Origin: Brienomyrus brachyistius
Lineage: Eukaryota > Chordata > Actinopteri > Osteoglossiformes > Mormyridae
Assembly (NCBI RefSeq): GCF_023856365.1
Contig: NW_026042754.1
Span: forward strand, 1-64,000
Direction of reading: 5' to 3'
Length of the DNA stretch: 64,000 nt
Positions 23,140 to 33,499 of the stretch are shown in pieces. The notes below the pieces were generated by a model, which searched no databases, was not told where the DNA came from, and saw only the letters and a program-made list of their open reading frames with translations. The first letter of the stretch is position 1, and every line of letters begins with the position of its first letter. The translations under genes were made by a program, and so were the position numbers.

Positions 23140-24955
23140 TACTATGGCGGACCACTAGAGGTGCAATTTCAATGGAGTGGCACTGCTATGGCTTGCCACT
23201 AGAAGCGCAATTTCAAAATTGAGTGGTAGTTCTATGCCTGACCACTAGAAGCGCAATTTCGAAATGGAGTGGTAGTTCTATGCCTGACCACCGGGGGCGC
23301 AATATCGAAATGGAGTTGTAGTTCTATGCCTGACCACTGGAGGCGCGATTTTGAAATGGAGTGGTAGTTCTATGCCTGACCACTGGAGGCGCAATTTCGA
23401 ACTGGAGTGGTAGTTCTATGCCTGACCACCGGGGGCGCAATATCGAAATGGAGTGGTACTTCTATGCCTGACCACCGGGGGCGCAATATCGAAATGGAGT
23501 GGTAGTTCTATGCCTGACCACCGGGGGTGCAATTTCGAAATGGAGTGGTAGTTCTATGCCTGACCACTAGAGGCACGATTTCGAAATGGAATAGTAGTTC
23601 TATGCCTGACCACTAGAGGCGCGATTTCGAAATGGAGTAGTAGTTCTATGGCTTGTCACTAGAAGCGCAATTTCAAAATTGAGTGGTAGTTCTATGCCTG
23701 ACCACTAGAAGCGCAATTTCGAAATGGAGTGGTAGTTCTATGCCTGACCACCGGGGGCGCAATATCGAAATGGAGTGGTAGTTCTATGCCTGACCACTAG
23801 AGGCGCGATTTCGAAATGGAGTAGTACTTCTATGGCTTGCCACTAGAAGCGCAATTTCAAAATTGAGTGGTAGTTCTATGCCTGACCACTAGAAGCCCAA
23901 TTTCGAAATGGAGTGGTAGTTCTATGCCTGACCACCGGGGGCGCAATATCGAAATGGAGTGGTAGTTCTATGCCTGACCACTAGAGGCGCGATTTCGAAA
24001 TGGAGTGGTAGTTCTATGCCTGACCACTAGAGGCGCAATTTCGAACTGGAGTGGTAGTTCTATGCCTGACCACCGGGGGCGCAATATCGAAATGGAGTGG
24101 TAGTTCTATGCCTGACCACCGGGGGCGCAATATCAAAATGGAGTGGTAGTTCTATGCCTGGCCACTAGAGGCGCAATATCGAAATTGAGTGGTAGTTCTA
24201 TGCCGGGCCACTAGAGGCGCAATTTCGAAATGGAGTGGTAGTTCTATGCCTGACCACTAGAGGCACGATTTCGAAATGGAATAGTAGTTCTATGCCTGAC
24301 CACTAGAGGCGCGATTTCGAAATGGAGTAGTAGTTCTATGGCTTGTCACTAGAAGCGCAATTTCAAAATTGAGTGGTAGTTCTATGCCTGACCACTAGAA
24401 GCGCAATTTCGAAATGAAGTGGTAGTTCTATGCCTGACCACCGGGGGCGCAATATCGAAATGGAGTGGTAGTTCTATGCCTGACCACTAGAGGCGCGATT
24501 TCGAAATGGAGTAGTACTTCTATGGCTTGCCACTAGAAGCGCAATTTCAAAATTGAGTGGTAGTTCTATGCCTGACCACTAGAAGCCCAATTTCGAAATG
24601 GAGTGGTAGTTCTATGCCTGACCACCGGGGGCGCAATATCGAAATGGAGTGGTAGTTCTATGCCTGACCACTAGAAGCGCGATTTCGAAATGGAGTGGTA
24701 GTTCTATGCCTGACCACTAGAGGCGCAATTTCGAACTGGAGTGGTAGTTCTATGCCTGACCACCGGGGGCGCAATATCGAAATGGAGTGGTAGTTCTATG
24801 CCTGACCACCGGGGGCGCAATATCAAAATGGAGTGGTAGTTCTATGCCTGGCCACTAGAGGCGCAATATCGAAATTGAGTGGTAGTTCTATGCCTGGCCA
24901 CTAGAGGCGCAATTTCGAAATGGAGTGGTAGTTCTATGCCTGACCACTAGAGGTA
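23140..24955. repeat. 46-bp minisatellite with a 15-unit higher-order repeat
   Basis: About 39 head-to-tail units of 46 bp; successive 'gaccacc' starts such as 23424 and 23470 give the period. Unit variants alternate between 'ccaccgggggcgc', 'ccactagaggcgc' and 'ccactagaagcgc'. The 690-bp block 23561-24250 is repeated at 24251-24940 with the same order of variants, so the array grew by copying 15-unit blocks. Units contain no spacers, so this is not a CRISPR. The 13-base core resembles a CTCF core lacking one base. Confidence 0.95.
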
Positions 24956-26032
24956 ACCAAAGATATAGCTAGGCGGTTGCCGACGCTAGATGAGTGACAC
25001 ACACATTTAATGCATGCGCATGCTGCTTGTGGCCTTCTTCTGTGCCTTGCACAGTATAAAACCCCTTAAAACAATTACTGAAGCGAGACGGCGCACGCGT
25101 TACGGCGACAGATTTAAATTGTGAGTGCACTATATCTCGTCGCAAATGGTGCTTAACCACGGCGGGTCTCAAGCACAGGAGACTCCCAATTTCTAAATGA
25201 CACACACTTGGCTCACAGCGCAAAGTTGTGTTAAACTTGCTTTGTCTAAAGCAGGCACACACATACGAGTATGATCCTGATAGGTAACTAAGCTATCGGT
25301 CTTATGTCCAAGCGCAACATAATTTAGGTTAGAACCTCATAACAAGTATTCCCGTTCGCTAATAGAGAGATCTCTCCCAGGATATATAGAAACGGAGACA
25401 CTCGTCCGAATTGAACCTGGAAACAAAGCGCTACATCTGAGAATCTCGTCAGACATAGGGTTAAAGTTTACTGCAGTTTAATACGAAAGAACTACAATGA
25501 AATCACCGAAAATAAAACAAAATAATATAACTACTAATAATAGAAATAAAAATAACTATAATAAGCCCATATGATCCCGCTTAAATGCCTTCAGATTGCC
25601 ATGAGTGCGACTTTTGCAACCAGTTGACAGTAGCGCTTCTTCACTGCACGTTCGGTCATAAAAAGTTTAAATTGTGTGCTCAGAATAAGTTTAAACCTTG
25701 TGCCTTGTGATTATTAACCAATTTTTATGCTGAATGGTCGGCTCAAACTCAATTGCGAAACACCGTGAGTCTGTTAATGTGTGACTTAAATGGAACTCAT
25801 TAATAACCAGTATCACGTAATAACCTGGGTTAGAATAGAAGGCTTGTCCAACGAGCTGCGTCACCAGGTAATGTAAACGATCGGTAGCGAAGCTCCCCTC
25901 ACGGCCAATGAGAGAGAGTCTCGCGATATTTCAGGCGAATTTGAGGTTTCAGAGCGTAGATCGCACAGGCAGGGATTCTTGTGAGCACTCAATGAACGGA
26001 GGCTGAAGTTGTGTAAAAGACATGCATTTATT
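24956..26032. other. Unassigned region with a TATA-like promoter right of the minisatellite
   Basis: 'agtataaaacccc' at about 25056, preceded by the palindromic 'gcatgcgcatgc' (NRF1-like) at about 25014. No following coding exon was recognised. Confidence 0.35.
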
Positions 26033-26940
26033 CCTATAACTAACATAAGACAGACATTACACCTAACAAACAATAAACACGAAATAACGGAGTGGACACA
26101 AACAATGTAATCATGAAAATGCAATGACCAGATTTAAAATGAGTAACCTTAAAAGGGAAAATACTGTTCTGCAAAGCAAGCAATTTGTGGAAATACTGTC
26201 CTAAAGTAATATAGCAGGTGAATAGGAGTTTAGGTTGTTATAAATGAAAGGAAGTTTGTTTACTTGGTTGCAGAGTGGGGGGGGGGGGTCTTGGCAGTTG
26301 GTTGCGGAGGCTGATGAGCTGATGGGTGATGGCACTCAGGGAGGCGCGGTGTTTGCAGCGGTTGTTGGAGTGGAGCCCCTCTGATTCCCTCTCCTGGTGA
26401 AGCTTGGGCTTGGTTGCAGTTCTCTGTCCAGCTGGGTCTTCACTGATAGGCTTCAGGAGGGCTTCTTGTGGGCTTCTCTTCTCTTGGGCTGATGTTCTCT
26501 GCCTCTCTTCGTGCTGATGGTCTTTTGTTTTCTCCTCCCTTCTGTTTCTCCTCTCCTGGCTTTGTTCTGAGGTGCCAGGTTTTATAGTGTAAAGTTCGTG
26601 AATAGGAGTGACCAGGAATTCGACTCCTGGACCAATGGCTGACCATCCATTTGGCGGGCTTTCGGAAGGGGGTCTGTATCAGTCCTTTTGAGATTTATGA
26701 CCAGAGTGATTTCCCTTGTATTGATGATTTTCGTTAGGCTGGTGTAACTTTTGATATATTCACTTTCGTGGTAACCACTGACCAGATTTGGAAACTGGAG
26801 TGATTTTCCATCGGTTTGATACCAAACATGCCATAGCAGCCTAGCGGTTCACACCTCATACCATCTGTAATGATTAATTAATGATTACTTATATTATGTC
26901 GTTATGTTATATTACTCACACCTTATTTTATGCCTCACAA
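26033..26940 (-). mobile_element. Possible LTR-like segment
   Basis: On the - strand a TATA box ('actataaaacc', near 26585) is followed about 550 bases later by AATAAA (near 26030), an LTR-like order, and the upstream end starts TGTGAGGC near 26939. No matching target duplication or partner LTR was found, so this is tentative. The 26033-26135 part repeats 22151-22252. Confidence 0.3.
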
Positions 26941-27164
26941 TCTATATAATTGTAAATATACTGTGTAGCTGCTGGCGCGTTCCAAACTAAATCTCATTGT
27001 ACTTACAATGTCAATAAAAACATCCATCCATCCATCTAGGCAGGCCAGTGTCGCCTCCATCCTTCCTGAAGTCAGTGATTCCTTTGTCTTTGTGCTGTTT
27101 AGTGCCAAATTGTTTGCTGAACTCCAACCTATCAGTTTCTGGACCTCATCTCTGTAAGCTGACT

Positions 27165-27720
27165 CATAAGAACCAAAGAGATTTACAAATGAGAGGAGGC
27201 CATTCGGCCCATCAAGCTCCTTTGAGGAGAACTTAGCTAATAGCTCAAAAATCTTATCTAGCTCTGATTTAAAAGAACCCAGGGTTTTAGCTTGTGTTAC
27301 AATAACAGGAAGACTATTCCATACTCTAACTACACGCTGTGTACAGAAATGCTTCATCAAATTCGTTTTAAAATGTTCTCCAGCTAATTTCCACTTATGG
27401 CCACGAGTTCTGGTATTTAAACTAACATTGAAATAGCCATTTGGCTGAACAGCATCCAGACCTGTTAGAATCTTAAACACCTGGATTATGTCCCCCCTTA
27501 GTCTCCTTTGCTCGAGGCTAAACAGATTCAGCTCAGCTAACCTCTCCTCATTAGACATTCCTCTAAGACCAGGAATCATTCTCGTTGCCCTACGTTGCAC
27601 CTTTTCCAAGGCAGCAATGTCCTTCTTAAGGTATGGTAACCAAACCCGCACACAATATTCTAGGTGGGGTCTTACCAAGGAATTATATTATCGTAGCATC
27701 ACTTGCCTTGTCTTAAACTC
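27165..27720 (-). mobile_element. CR1-like LINE, ORF2 C-terminal part
   Basis: The - strand encodes VRPHLEYCVRVWLPYLKKD, LEKVQRRATRMIPGLRGMSN, WKLAGEHFKTNLMKHFCTQR and VWNSLPVIV, continuous and close to the + strand copy at 14.1-15.1 kb. It retains the C-terminus that copy has lost by frameshift. Confidence 0.85.
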
Positions 27721-27734
27721 CACACACCTAGAGA

Positions 27735-28110
27735 TGCAATGTGCCTTCTCGCGTGGTGTTCCTGCAGAGGGAGTCTGTGAGTGCTGGAGATTGGGGGAGG
27801 GGGCAGTGTGGCTATGTCTGCTCTGTGTTCCTCCAGACGAGCAAAGAAGCTGTTTAGCTCCTTTGCTAAAAGGGCGTTGCTGTTAACAGTGACGGTGTTG
27901 TTGCCTTTGAAGTTTGTAATGTGTTGTATTCCCTGCCACACCCACTGTGGGTTGTTGTATGTGAAGTAGACCTCTATTTTCTGTTTCTCTGCCTGCCTGG
28001 CAACCTTGATGCCCCTATTCAGGTTAGCTCTGGCTGCACTCTGTGTTCTTGACTGCGCTGTCTTGTCCTGTAGTATTGTATTGTTGCTCTTGTGTTTATC
28101 TTGCACTTTC
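27735..28110 (-). mobile_element. LINE ORF2 mid fragment
   Basis: The - strand reads ARANLNRGIKVARQAEKQKI, WVWQGIQHITNFKGN and LAKELNSFFARLEEH, the segment between endonuclease and RT in a widespread fish LINE. Confidence 0.65.
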
Positions 28111-28276
28111 TCCCTCTGTTTGTGCTCCTTTCACTCTGTATAGTTCTATCTTGCCCGCACTTGTGTCATCTTGTGTTGTTTCTGTTTTTCTTCTTTGTGT
28201 TGCACCGTGGTCCAGGAGGAACAATGTTTCCTTTCACTGTGTACTGTGTATATTGCTGAAATAACAATAAACCCAC
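28060..28276 (+). mobile_element. LINE 3' UTR
   Basis: Ends 'tttcactgtgtactgtgta' then 'tgaaataacaataaa', the characteristic 3' end of a fish LINE, here on the + strand next to the oppositely oriented LINE piece. Confidence 0.55.
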
Positions 28277-28430
28277 TTGACCACCTGCCTCAATTCATCC
28301 TGAAGAGTTTTCCAATGTTGTTCAAAGGTCTGTTTGTTTCGAGTGAAGGACACGCCCCTGGACGTGCTGGATAAGGGGACCACAGATCAGTGTCCTCAGT
28401 CCTGCTTCTCCCTTCAAAGCTGAGAGGAAG

Positions 28431-30618
28431 ATGACCCGCCTGCTGCTTCTGGTTTTGGCTTATGGAGCTCTGCTTATCTCCACAGAGGCCCAGCAAGATT
28501 ACCACAGTCTCCCTGCACTCACAAGACGGCCATTAAACTCGCAGTCGAAAATGCTCATCAAGGAACCCGTCAGCACATGAATTTCTATAACATCCAGGGC
28601 CGTCCGAAGGTAACTGCTGAGAAAGTGTTTACAAAAGTGTGAAACTTTCATCATCTGCAAGCTGAACTAATGAGTATCACATTGATTTTGATGTTTTAAT
28701 TTCAATGCATATGATGCTTAATGTCTCTTCACAATGAAAGTGATGGTTGTATATCTCAGCCCTGGTCAATTTTACCTTCTCACAGTTTCTCTCTGAATCT
28801 GCTGCAGTCAAGTCTGTGACAGTTTGCCATTTTTTGGGTGATTATTGTTTGTTATATTGCCTTTAAAACAGTTGTAGGCAATTTTGTATATAACGTGTTT
28901 ATGTGATTTAGATCAGCAGTGAATACATTGACATTGAGATTCTCTTGAGAGCAACAAAATGTCCAAAGTCAACTGCAACAGACCATCGGGCTGACTGTAT
29001 TTTCATGGACAAGAGGGTAAGTAAAGAGTCACTGTGACTGTGAGCATTGGACATATCAGTTAGCAAATTAATTTAGGTTCATGTTAACTTTTTTGATGCC
29101 CTGCGGGGGAAAGTTAGCCAACAATAAAGTAACAAATACATAGGTGGCCTCAAAGAGCCAGTTCCTTCACCTTATTCTCAAATTTTAGTAGGTTTACAGG
29201 CTTAAAGGCTGGATTACCAGGCAGAAGCAAATGCTAATCATCTGAGGGGTGACCTGTAGATTATGCTTCGAGCTATGAACCCTAGCTGGCCTTATTTAAA
29301 GACCTGTGGGCTGTACTACAAAGCGGGTTTTACATACCCAGAGTTAACTCAATCGAGCCAGGTTAACTAAAACTCATTGTTGAAATCAGCCTTAAATGGC
29401 AGTGTGGTGTTTTGTGGTGAAAGGGCAGGACTTAACTCTTGTTTTAATTAGAAAGCCAGTAATTAAACCTGGTCAGAGCAGGGTAGATGTGCAGTGTGAA
29501 TTACCCTTTAAATTTACCTCTTTAAATAGTGAACTACAGGACCACTTAGCTTGATCGGAGGACAGTATTTTAATACAGAGCAGTGTTCAGTTAAACGGGA
29601 TTTGTTGTTCATACTTTTAGATGAACTTGCTTTGTATAATATAGCCTTATGGTGACCCTGCTTTGGAAGCTCTTTCCTCTAAAATTGTTCTGTGTCATTA
29701 AACCCTGCACTCCAGCAGCTCTGCCTTAAATCATTAGATATATCTTTACTACACCTTCTCTCACTGTATTTATTGCCCACCACTCTTTAAATACTGTTTT
29801 TGTGTGTCTGTGTGTTTTTGCAGCCATTCATTAACTGTAGAGTTTGCAGCAGACGGTCTGGTAATGATCTTACACATCCATCAAATGACTGTGTACCAAA
29901 CAAGAAAGTGGATGAAGTAAGTGTAGAGAGTCTTAGCATTATGGAAATGTAACAGGTGTGTGAATTGTGTCTAAACATGTGGTTAAACTTTGATTGTGTT
30001 TGTACATGCAAAAATTTGATCAGAGTACTGTTTATTAATGACAATGTTACTTTTAATCTGAACAACAGTGGCAGCACCAAGGAAAAGCTTGGGGGGGGGG
30101 GCTCTAGCTCCTCCTCCAATGACCATAGTACCCCCACAGCACCCCCAAAATATTGGTTTCATTTTTTCTTTAACTATCTGTAAAATCTGTATATTGTGTA
30201 AGACATTTTTGCGGTTTTTACAGCATACTTGTAGTGTATTTTTTCTTCAAAGTACACATAGAGGCTCTGTGAGCTAGACGTTAGAATTTCATATTTTATC
30301 CTATTTTATCCATGCTGTAGCTTATCGTGCTGTGTGCTTCTATACACCATCTACATAAGCTGAAAAGCTAAAGCACCCGGTCTAAATAATCTCACTCCCC
30401 TATAGCACCTGTAGCATTAAGTCACTGGCGCTGCCACTGCTGAATAAACGACTCCAATCTGACTAAACCGCTTAACTTTTCCTCCCCATGTTACATTTCA
30501 GGACAAACGACGTAATATGTGTCCTTCTGATAAACCTCTTCTCAGACCTAAAACTGCCTTGGCTTCCAAGGACACTAAAGAAGCTGAAGGAGACCGTCTG
30601 ACTGTTTCTGATGGCTGA
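28431..30618 (+). pseudogene. Chemerin-like (rarres2-like) gene with exon-1 frame lesion
   Basis: Exons: 28431-28609, 28912-29016, 29824-29916 and 30502-30618 (TGA at 30616), all GT-AG with phase-0 joins. Exon 1 opens with a signal peptide (MTRLLLLVLAYGALLIS) and then a cystatin-like helix in a second frame (KTAIKLAVENAHQGTRQHMN). Exons 2-3 give RATKC-x11-C-x10-C-x2-C, the cysteine spacing of chemerin-type cystatin-fold proteins. Later exons add two more Cys and a basic tail. Chemerin (RARRES2) is a secreted chemoattractant and adipokine related to cathelicidins. Oddity: exon 1 is 179 nt, one short of the 180 needed to enter exon 2 in frame. Reading from the ATG stops at 28578 after 49 residues; the slip lies between 28511 and 28523. 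All splice sites are intact, so it is either a young pseudogene or a sequence error. Confidence 0.68.
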
Positions 30619-30619
30619 T

Positions 30620-30835
30620 GGTCCTGCAATGTGGACCAGAGGAGGAAACTGGGAGGGAAAATGCTTTGCTTTATATCATGCCCACCCAAAGCCCCCAGTG
30701 AGTAAGCCATAGGCGCCGATAGGATGGAAAAACTCCCAAGAAGGAAGAAACCTTGGGAGGGACCAAACTCAAAGGGGGAGCCCATCCTCCTGGGGCCGGC
30801 AAAGTGTAGGTGCAGGATCACAAAAAAACTTGACG
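30620..30835 (+). mobile_element. Fish retroposon 3' fragment
   Basis: Contains 'gaagaaaccttgggagggac' and 'aaagggggagcccatcctcc', the same family as 20630-20835. It abuts the chemerin-like stop codon and may form part of the 3' UTR. Confidence 0.55.
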
Positions 30836-31059
30836 AGAGAAACGAGAGAATTCGACTGTCCCTCACAAAAACTGTAAAGTTTTAGTGGCTAAATTGCTTT
30901 TTCTATGCCTTTTCAAACAGGAGGAGATTTGTTTGGCTATACGTAGAAATTTTCTATACAATTTAGACAGCACAGAATCATTAACCTACTTTAATGCATT
31001 TATTAATACAACCACATATTTCACACATTTTGACATCAGTCATGCAGTGAAGATACAGT

Positions 31060-31520
31060 CTCTTTATTTCTTGACGCCAACCCTCCCCATTAATCCGGGC
31101 TTGGGACCGACACCTAGTTGAGCTGGCTTTCTCCCTTAAGTGGCTGGGTTAGGCTAAACTATGCACATATTTATGAAGACTACTATAAATTTATAAAGAC
31201 CTCCCTAAATATGTAGTCTAACAAAACGCAGTTTAAAGAAGGTAGCCTACCTGGTAAACAAAGAAATTAAAAGGCCCACAGCATATAATCGGGCTATATC
31301 CAAGCAGTTTTTAAGAACGTAACCTACATGGCGAAATTGAATTACTTTCTGGACCAACAAACGCAACCAGACATGAACATTATGCACCTTCCTAGTCTTG
31401 ATGTATGTCGTCATACAGATGAGGACGTTAAGGCAGCCTTTAGGTCCGACCCATCATGCACTGCAGTTTTTTGCAAATTCCTCAGATGGAAAACCATTAA
31501 ATACCTCTTCTATTACCTTA
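31060..31520. repeat. Dispersed repeat B, copy 1
   Basis: Parts ('cttgacgccaaccctcccca', 'gcagtttaaagaaggtagcc', 'catcatgcactgcag') recur inverted at 44418-44695. Class unknown; it could be the 5' flank of the hAT element at 31.8 kb. Confidence 0.7.
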
Positions 31521-31781
31521 TATTACCTTATATTCATGTAATAAATATACAAATATCAATTAGTTGGAAATCAGCCAGACAGACGTAATTACTACAAATG
31601 GTTTCCACTGTATTTGTGACTCTGAGTGCCGCAGGCTTGGATGCAGTGCCGCACCATTTTGGGCATGCACTGGCATGCACTGGCCAATCATGTAGCACTT
31701 CTCTCATAAATATTAATGAGACATCACCTACCACCCTGCAAAAAAGAAATTTGCCGCTCGTCCCCCTGCACATGAACCAAC

Positions 31782-31907
31782 ATGGCTGTCTCAACCAGCG
31801 GAGCTCCGGAGCCTCTGGAGAAACACGCGGCAAAAAAGGCTCGCATACGGTCTTCCAGAGTTTGGGAATACTTCAGTCATGACACCTTTTCTGCGCCTCT
31901 ACTGTAG
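31782..31907 (+). pseudogene. hAT transposase N-terminus (BED-finger start)
   Basis: A 41-codon frame begins MAVSTSGAPEPLEKHAAKK and continues with RSSRVWEYFSHD, the usual opening of a BED zinc finger in hAT-type transposases, then meets a stop before any Cys/His ligands. A truncated transposon relic. Confidence 0.5.
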
Positions 31908-32555
31908 CTGGCGTTAATGACGCTGTTTCAGCCATTTTATATTTTCTGTTTACTTATTCTGTCATGTAAGACTGAGACAAATTATCGTTTACGACTATTC
32001 TTACACACTGTAGCCTGACTTGCTGACTTAAGTAAGCTTAACTATAAGCTACCTTTGCTAGTGTTTGTGAATAACATGTTTCTCTAGTTATGAAATTATT
32101 CCATGTTTTAGCATCTGTTTCAACATTAAAGTCAAATTGGTATATTGAAATATGTAAAAACTATTGAACTATTAGCTTAAGTCTAACATAGAAAATCCTA
32201 CTGAATCTCTTAAGATTTTCCTTTTTTGTTAATGCACTAATGTTTAAGAAGTGTCTTAAATTGAATTTCAGATTTGTGTGTGGGTGGGAGTGGGTGAATT
32301 GTATTAAATTCATACATTCATTCTTTTGGCTCAGACATTACTGACCTAAAACAAATTGAGGCATTGGGTAAGTGCTTAAATTAGCTACTAAATGGCAAAA
32401 AATATTCTAAATATCACATTTTCCATTCTTCGGTATAATTTTAATGAATCACCTATGCTGCCAAACATTAACGCATAGATTGTCACAACACTCTATGTTT
32501 TAGTTCTTCTTTATGTGTATAGGACGGTGTGATGGTTCTGGTGGTGGGTGTGGCC
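31908..32555. other. AT-rich intergenic, nothing recognised
   Basis: No gene or identifiable repeat seen. Confidence 0.4.
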
Positions 32556-32559
32556 GACG

Positions 32560-32812
32560 CTGCTCGCGATGTTTGGCTATGCTGCAGTCCCAGGGACCAA
32601 GTTGGAACACATTTCCACCTTCAAGCTTAGGTGGAAAAACGGCACCGAGACCCAGCAGCAGGACAACTTCTTGTCCAGACAACCAGCCCTGCTTCATCAT
32701 TGAAGTAAGCCCTGTGAACAGGAGCGAGATGTACTTCTGCAGTGGATGTTATAGCGGAAAGAACATCCCCATCCTCACGTCTGCCGGAGTGCCCCCTCAA
32801 GTGGGTGTGTGA
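32560..32812 (+). pseudogene. Possible Ig V-domain fragment
   Basis: One frame (ending at TGA 32810) contains LGGKTAPRP, similar to the framework-2 end of fish V domains, and PCFIIEVSPVNRSEMYFCSG, similar to the framework-3 DSAxYFC end. No first core Cys, leader or J motif is seen, and the neighbouring frames are closed. It could be a decayed NITR or other Ig-superfamily exon, or chance. Confidence 0.3.
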
Positions 32813-32849
32813 CTTAACTCGATGGATGAATTGGACAGAATGTACTGTT

Positions 32850-33455
32850 ACTAGAGGTCGACCGATATGGGTTTTTCAAGTCAAGGGTCAGGCGATGGCC
32901 GATATATGCTGCTGATTTTTTTTGGCCGATAATTGGACGTTTTCCCCTCTATTTGCATGGTAAAATATCACACTAATAATAACAAACGATACACAAAATT
33001 TCTCAATTTAGCATTTATTGAATACTCAACTTGGAAACAATAACACATTTATAAACAATAAAAATAGCAGCATCAGAATCTCTGTTAGTGCACAATATAG
33101 CAGCAAACTCCTCATGTTTGACGGAAGGAAATTTGTAAACAATACAAAAAGGAATAAGCATGTTATCTTTAGTTGTAATCCCACTTCCAGTCCCTGAGTC
33201 TTACTCACCACACTCATACTTCACAGCAAACAGACAGCAGTTAATAACCAGAAGAGAAAAATGCAAAAACACAACAGAACTTGTAAATAATAACAAACTA
33301 ATAGACAATAAAAATAGCAGCATCAGAATCTCTATTAGTGCCAAATATAGCAGCAAACTCCTCATGTCTGACGGAAGGAAAATTTGTAAATACACAAAGG
33401 AATGAGCACATCTTCAGTTTTAATCCCATTTCCAGTCCCTGAGTCTTCCTCATCC
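32850..33455. mobile_element. hAT-like element with internal duplication
   Basis: Starts 'ctagaggtcgaccgatatgg', the characteristic end of a common fish hAT repeat, and contains two copies about 250 bp apart of a segment with 'agcagcatcagaatctct'. Non-coding. Confidence 0.5.
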
Positions 33456-33457
33456 CA

Positions 33458-33499
33458 CAAGCAGGCAAGGCATGTCACCCCGGTTGTGTGACACTTATT
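33458..33499 (+). repeat. Outlying unit of the AT-rich satellite
   Basis: 'gcaggcaaggcatgtcaccc' and 'gttgtgtgacacttatttta' match the satellite unit of 36-41.6 kb. The next AT-rich part resumes near 34767, so the satellite once reached here and was split by the element at 33500-34765. Confidence 0.8.

Noticed and set aside
23140..24955. CRISPR-like regular repeat array
   Set aside because: Units are contiguous with no spacers, and the DNA is eukaryotic; it is a minisatellite.
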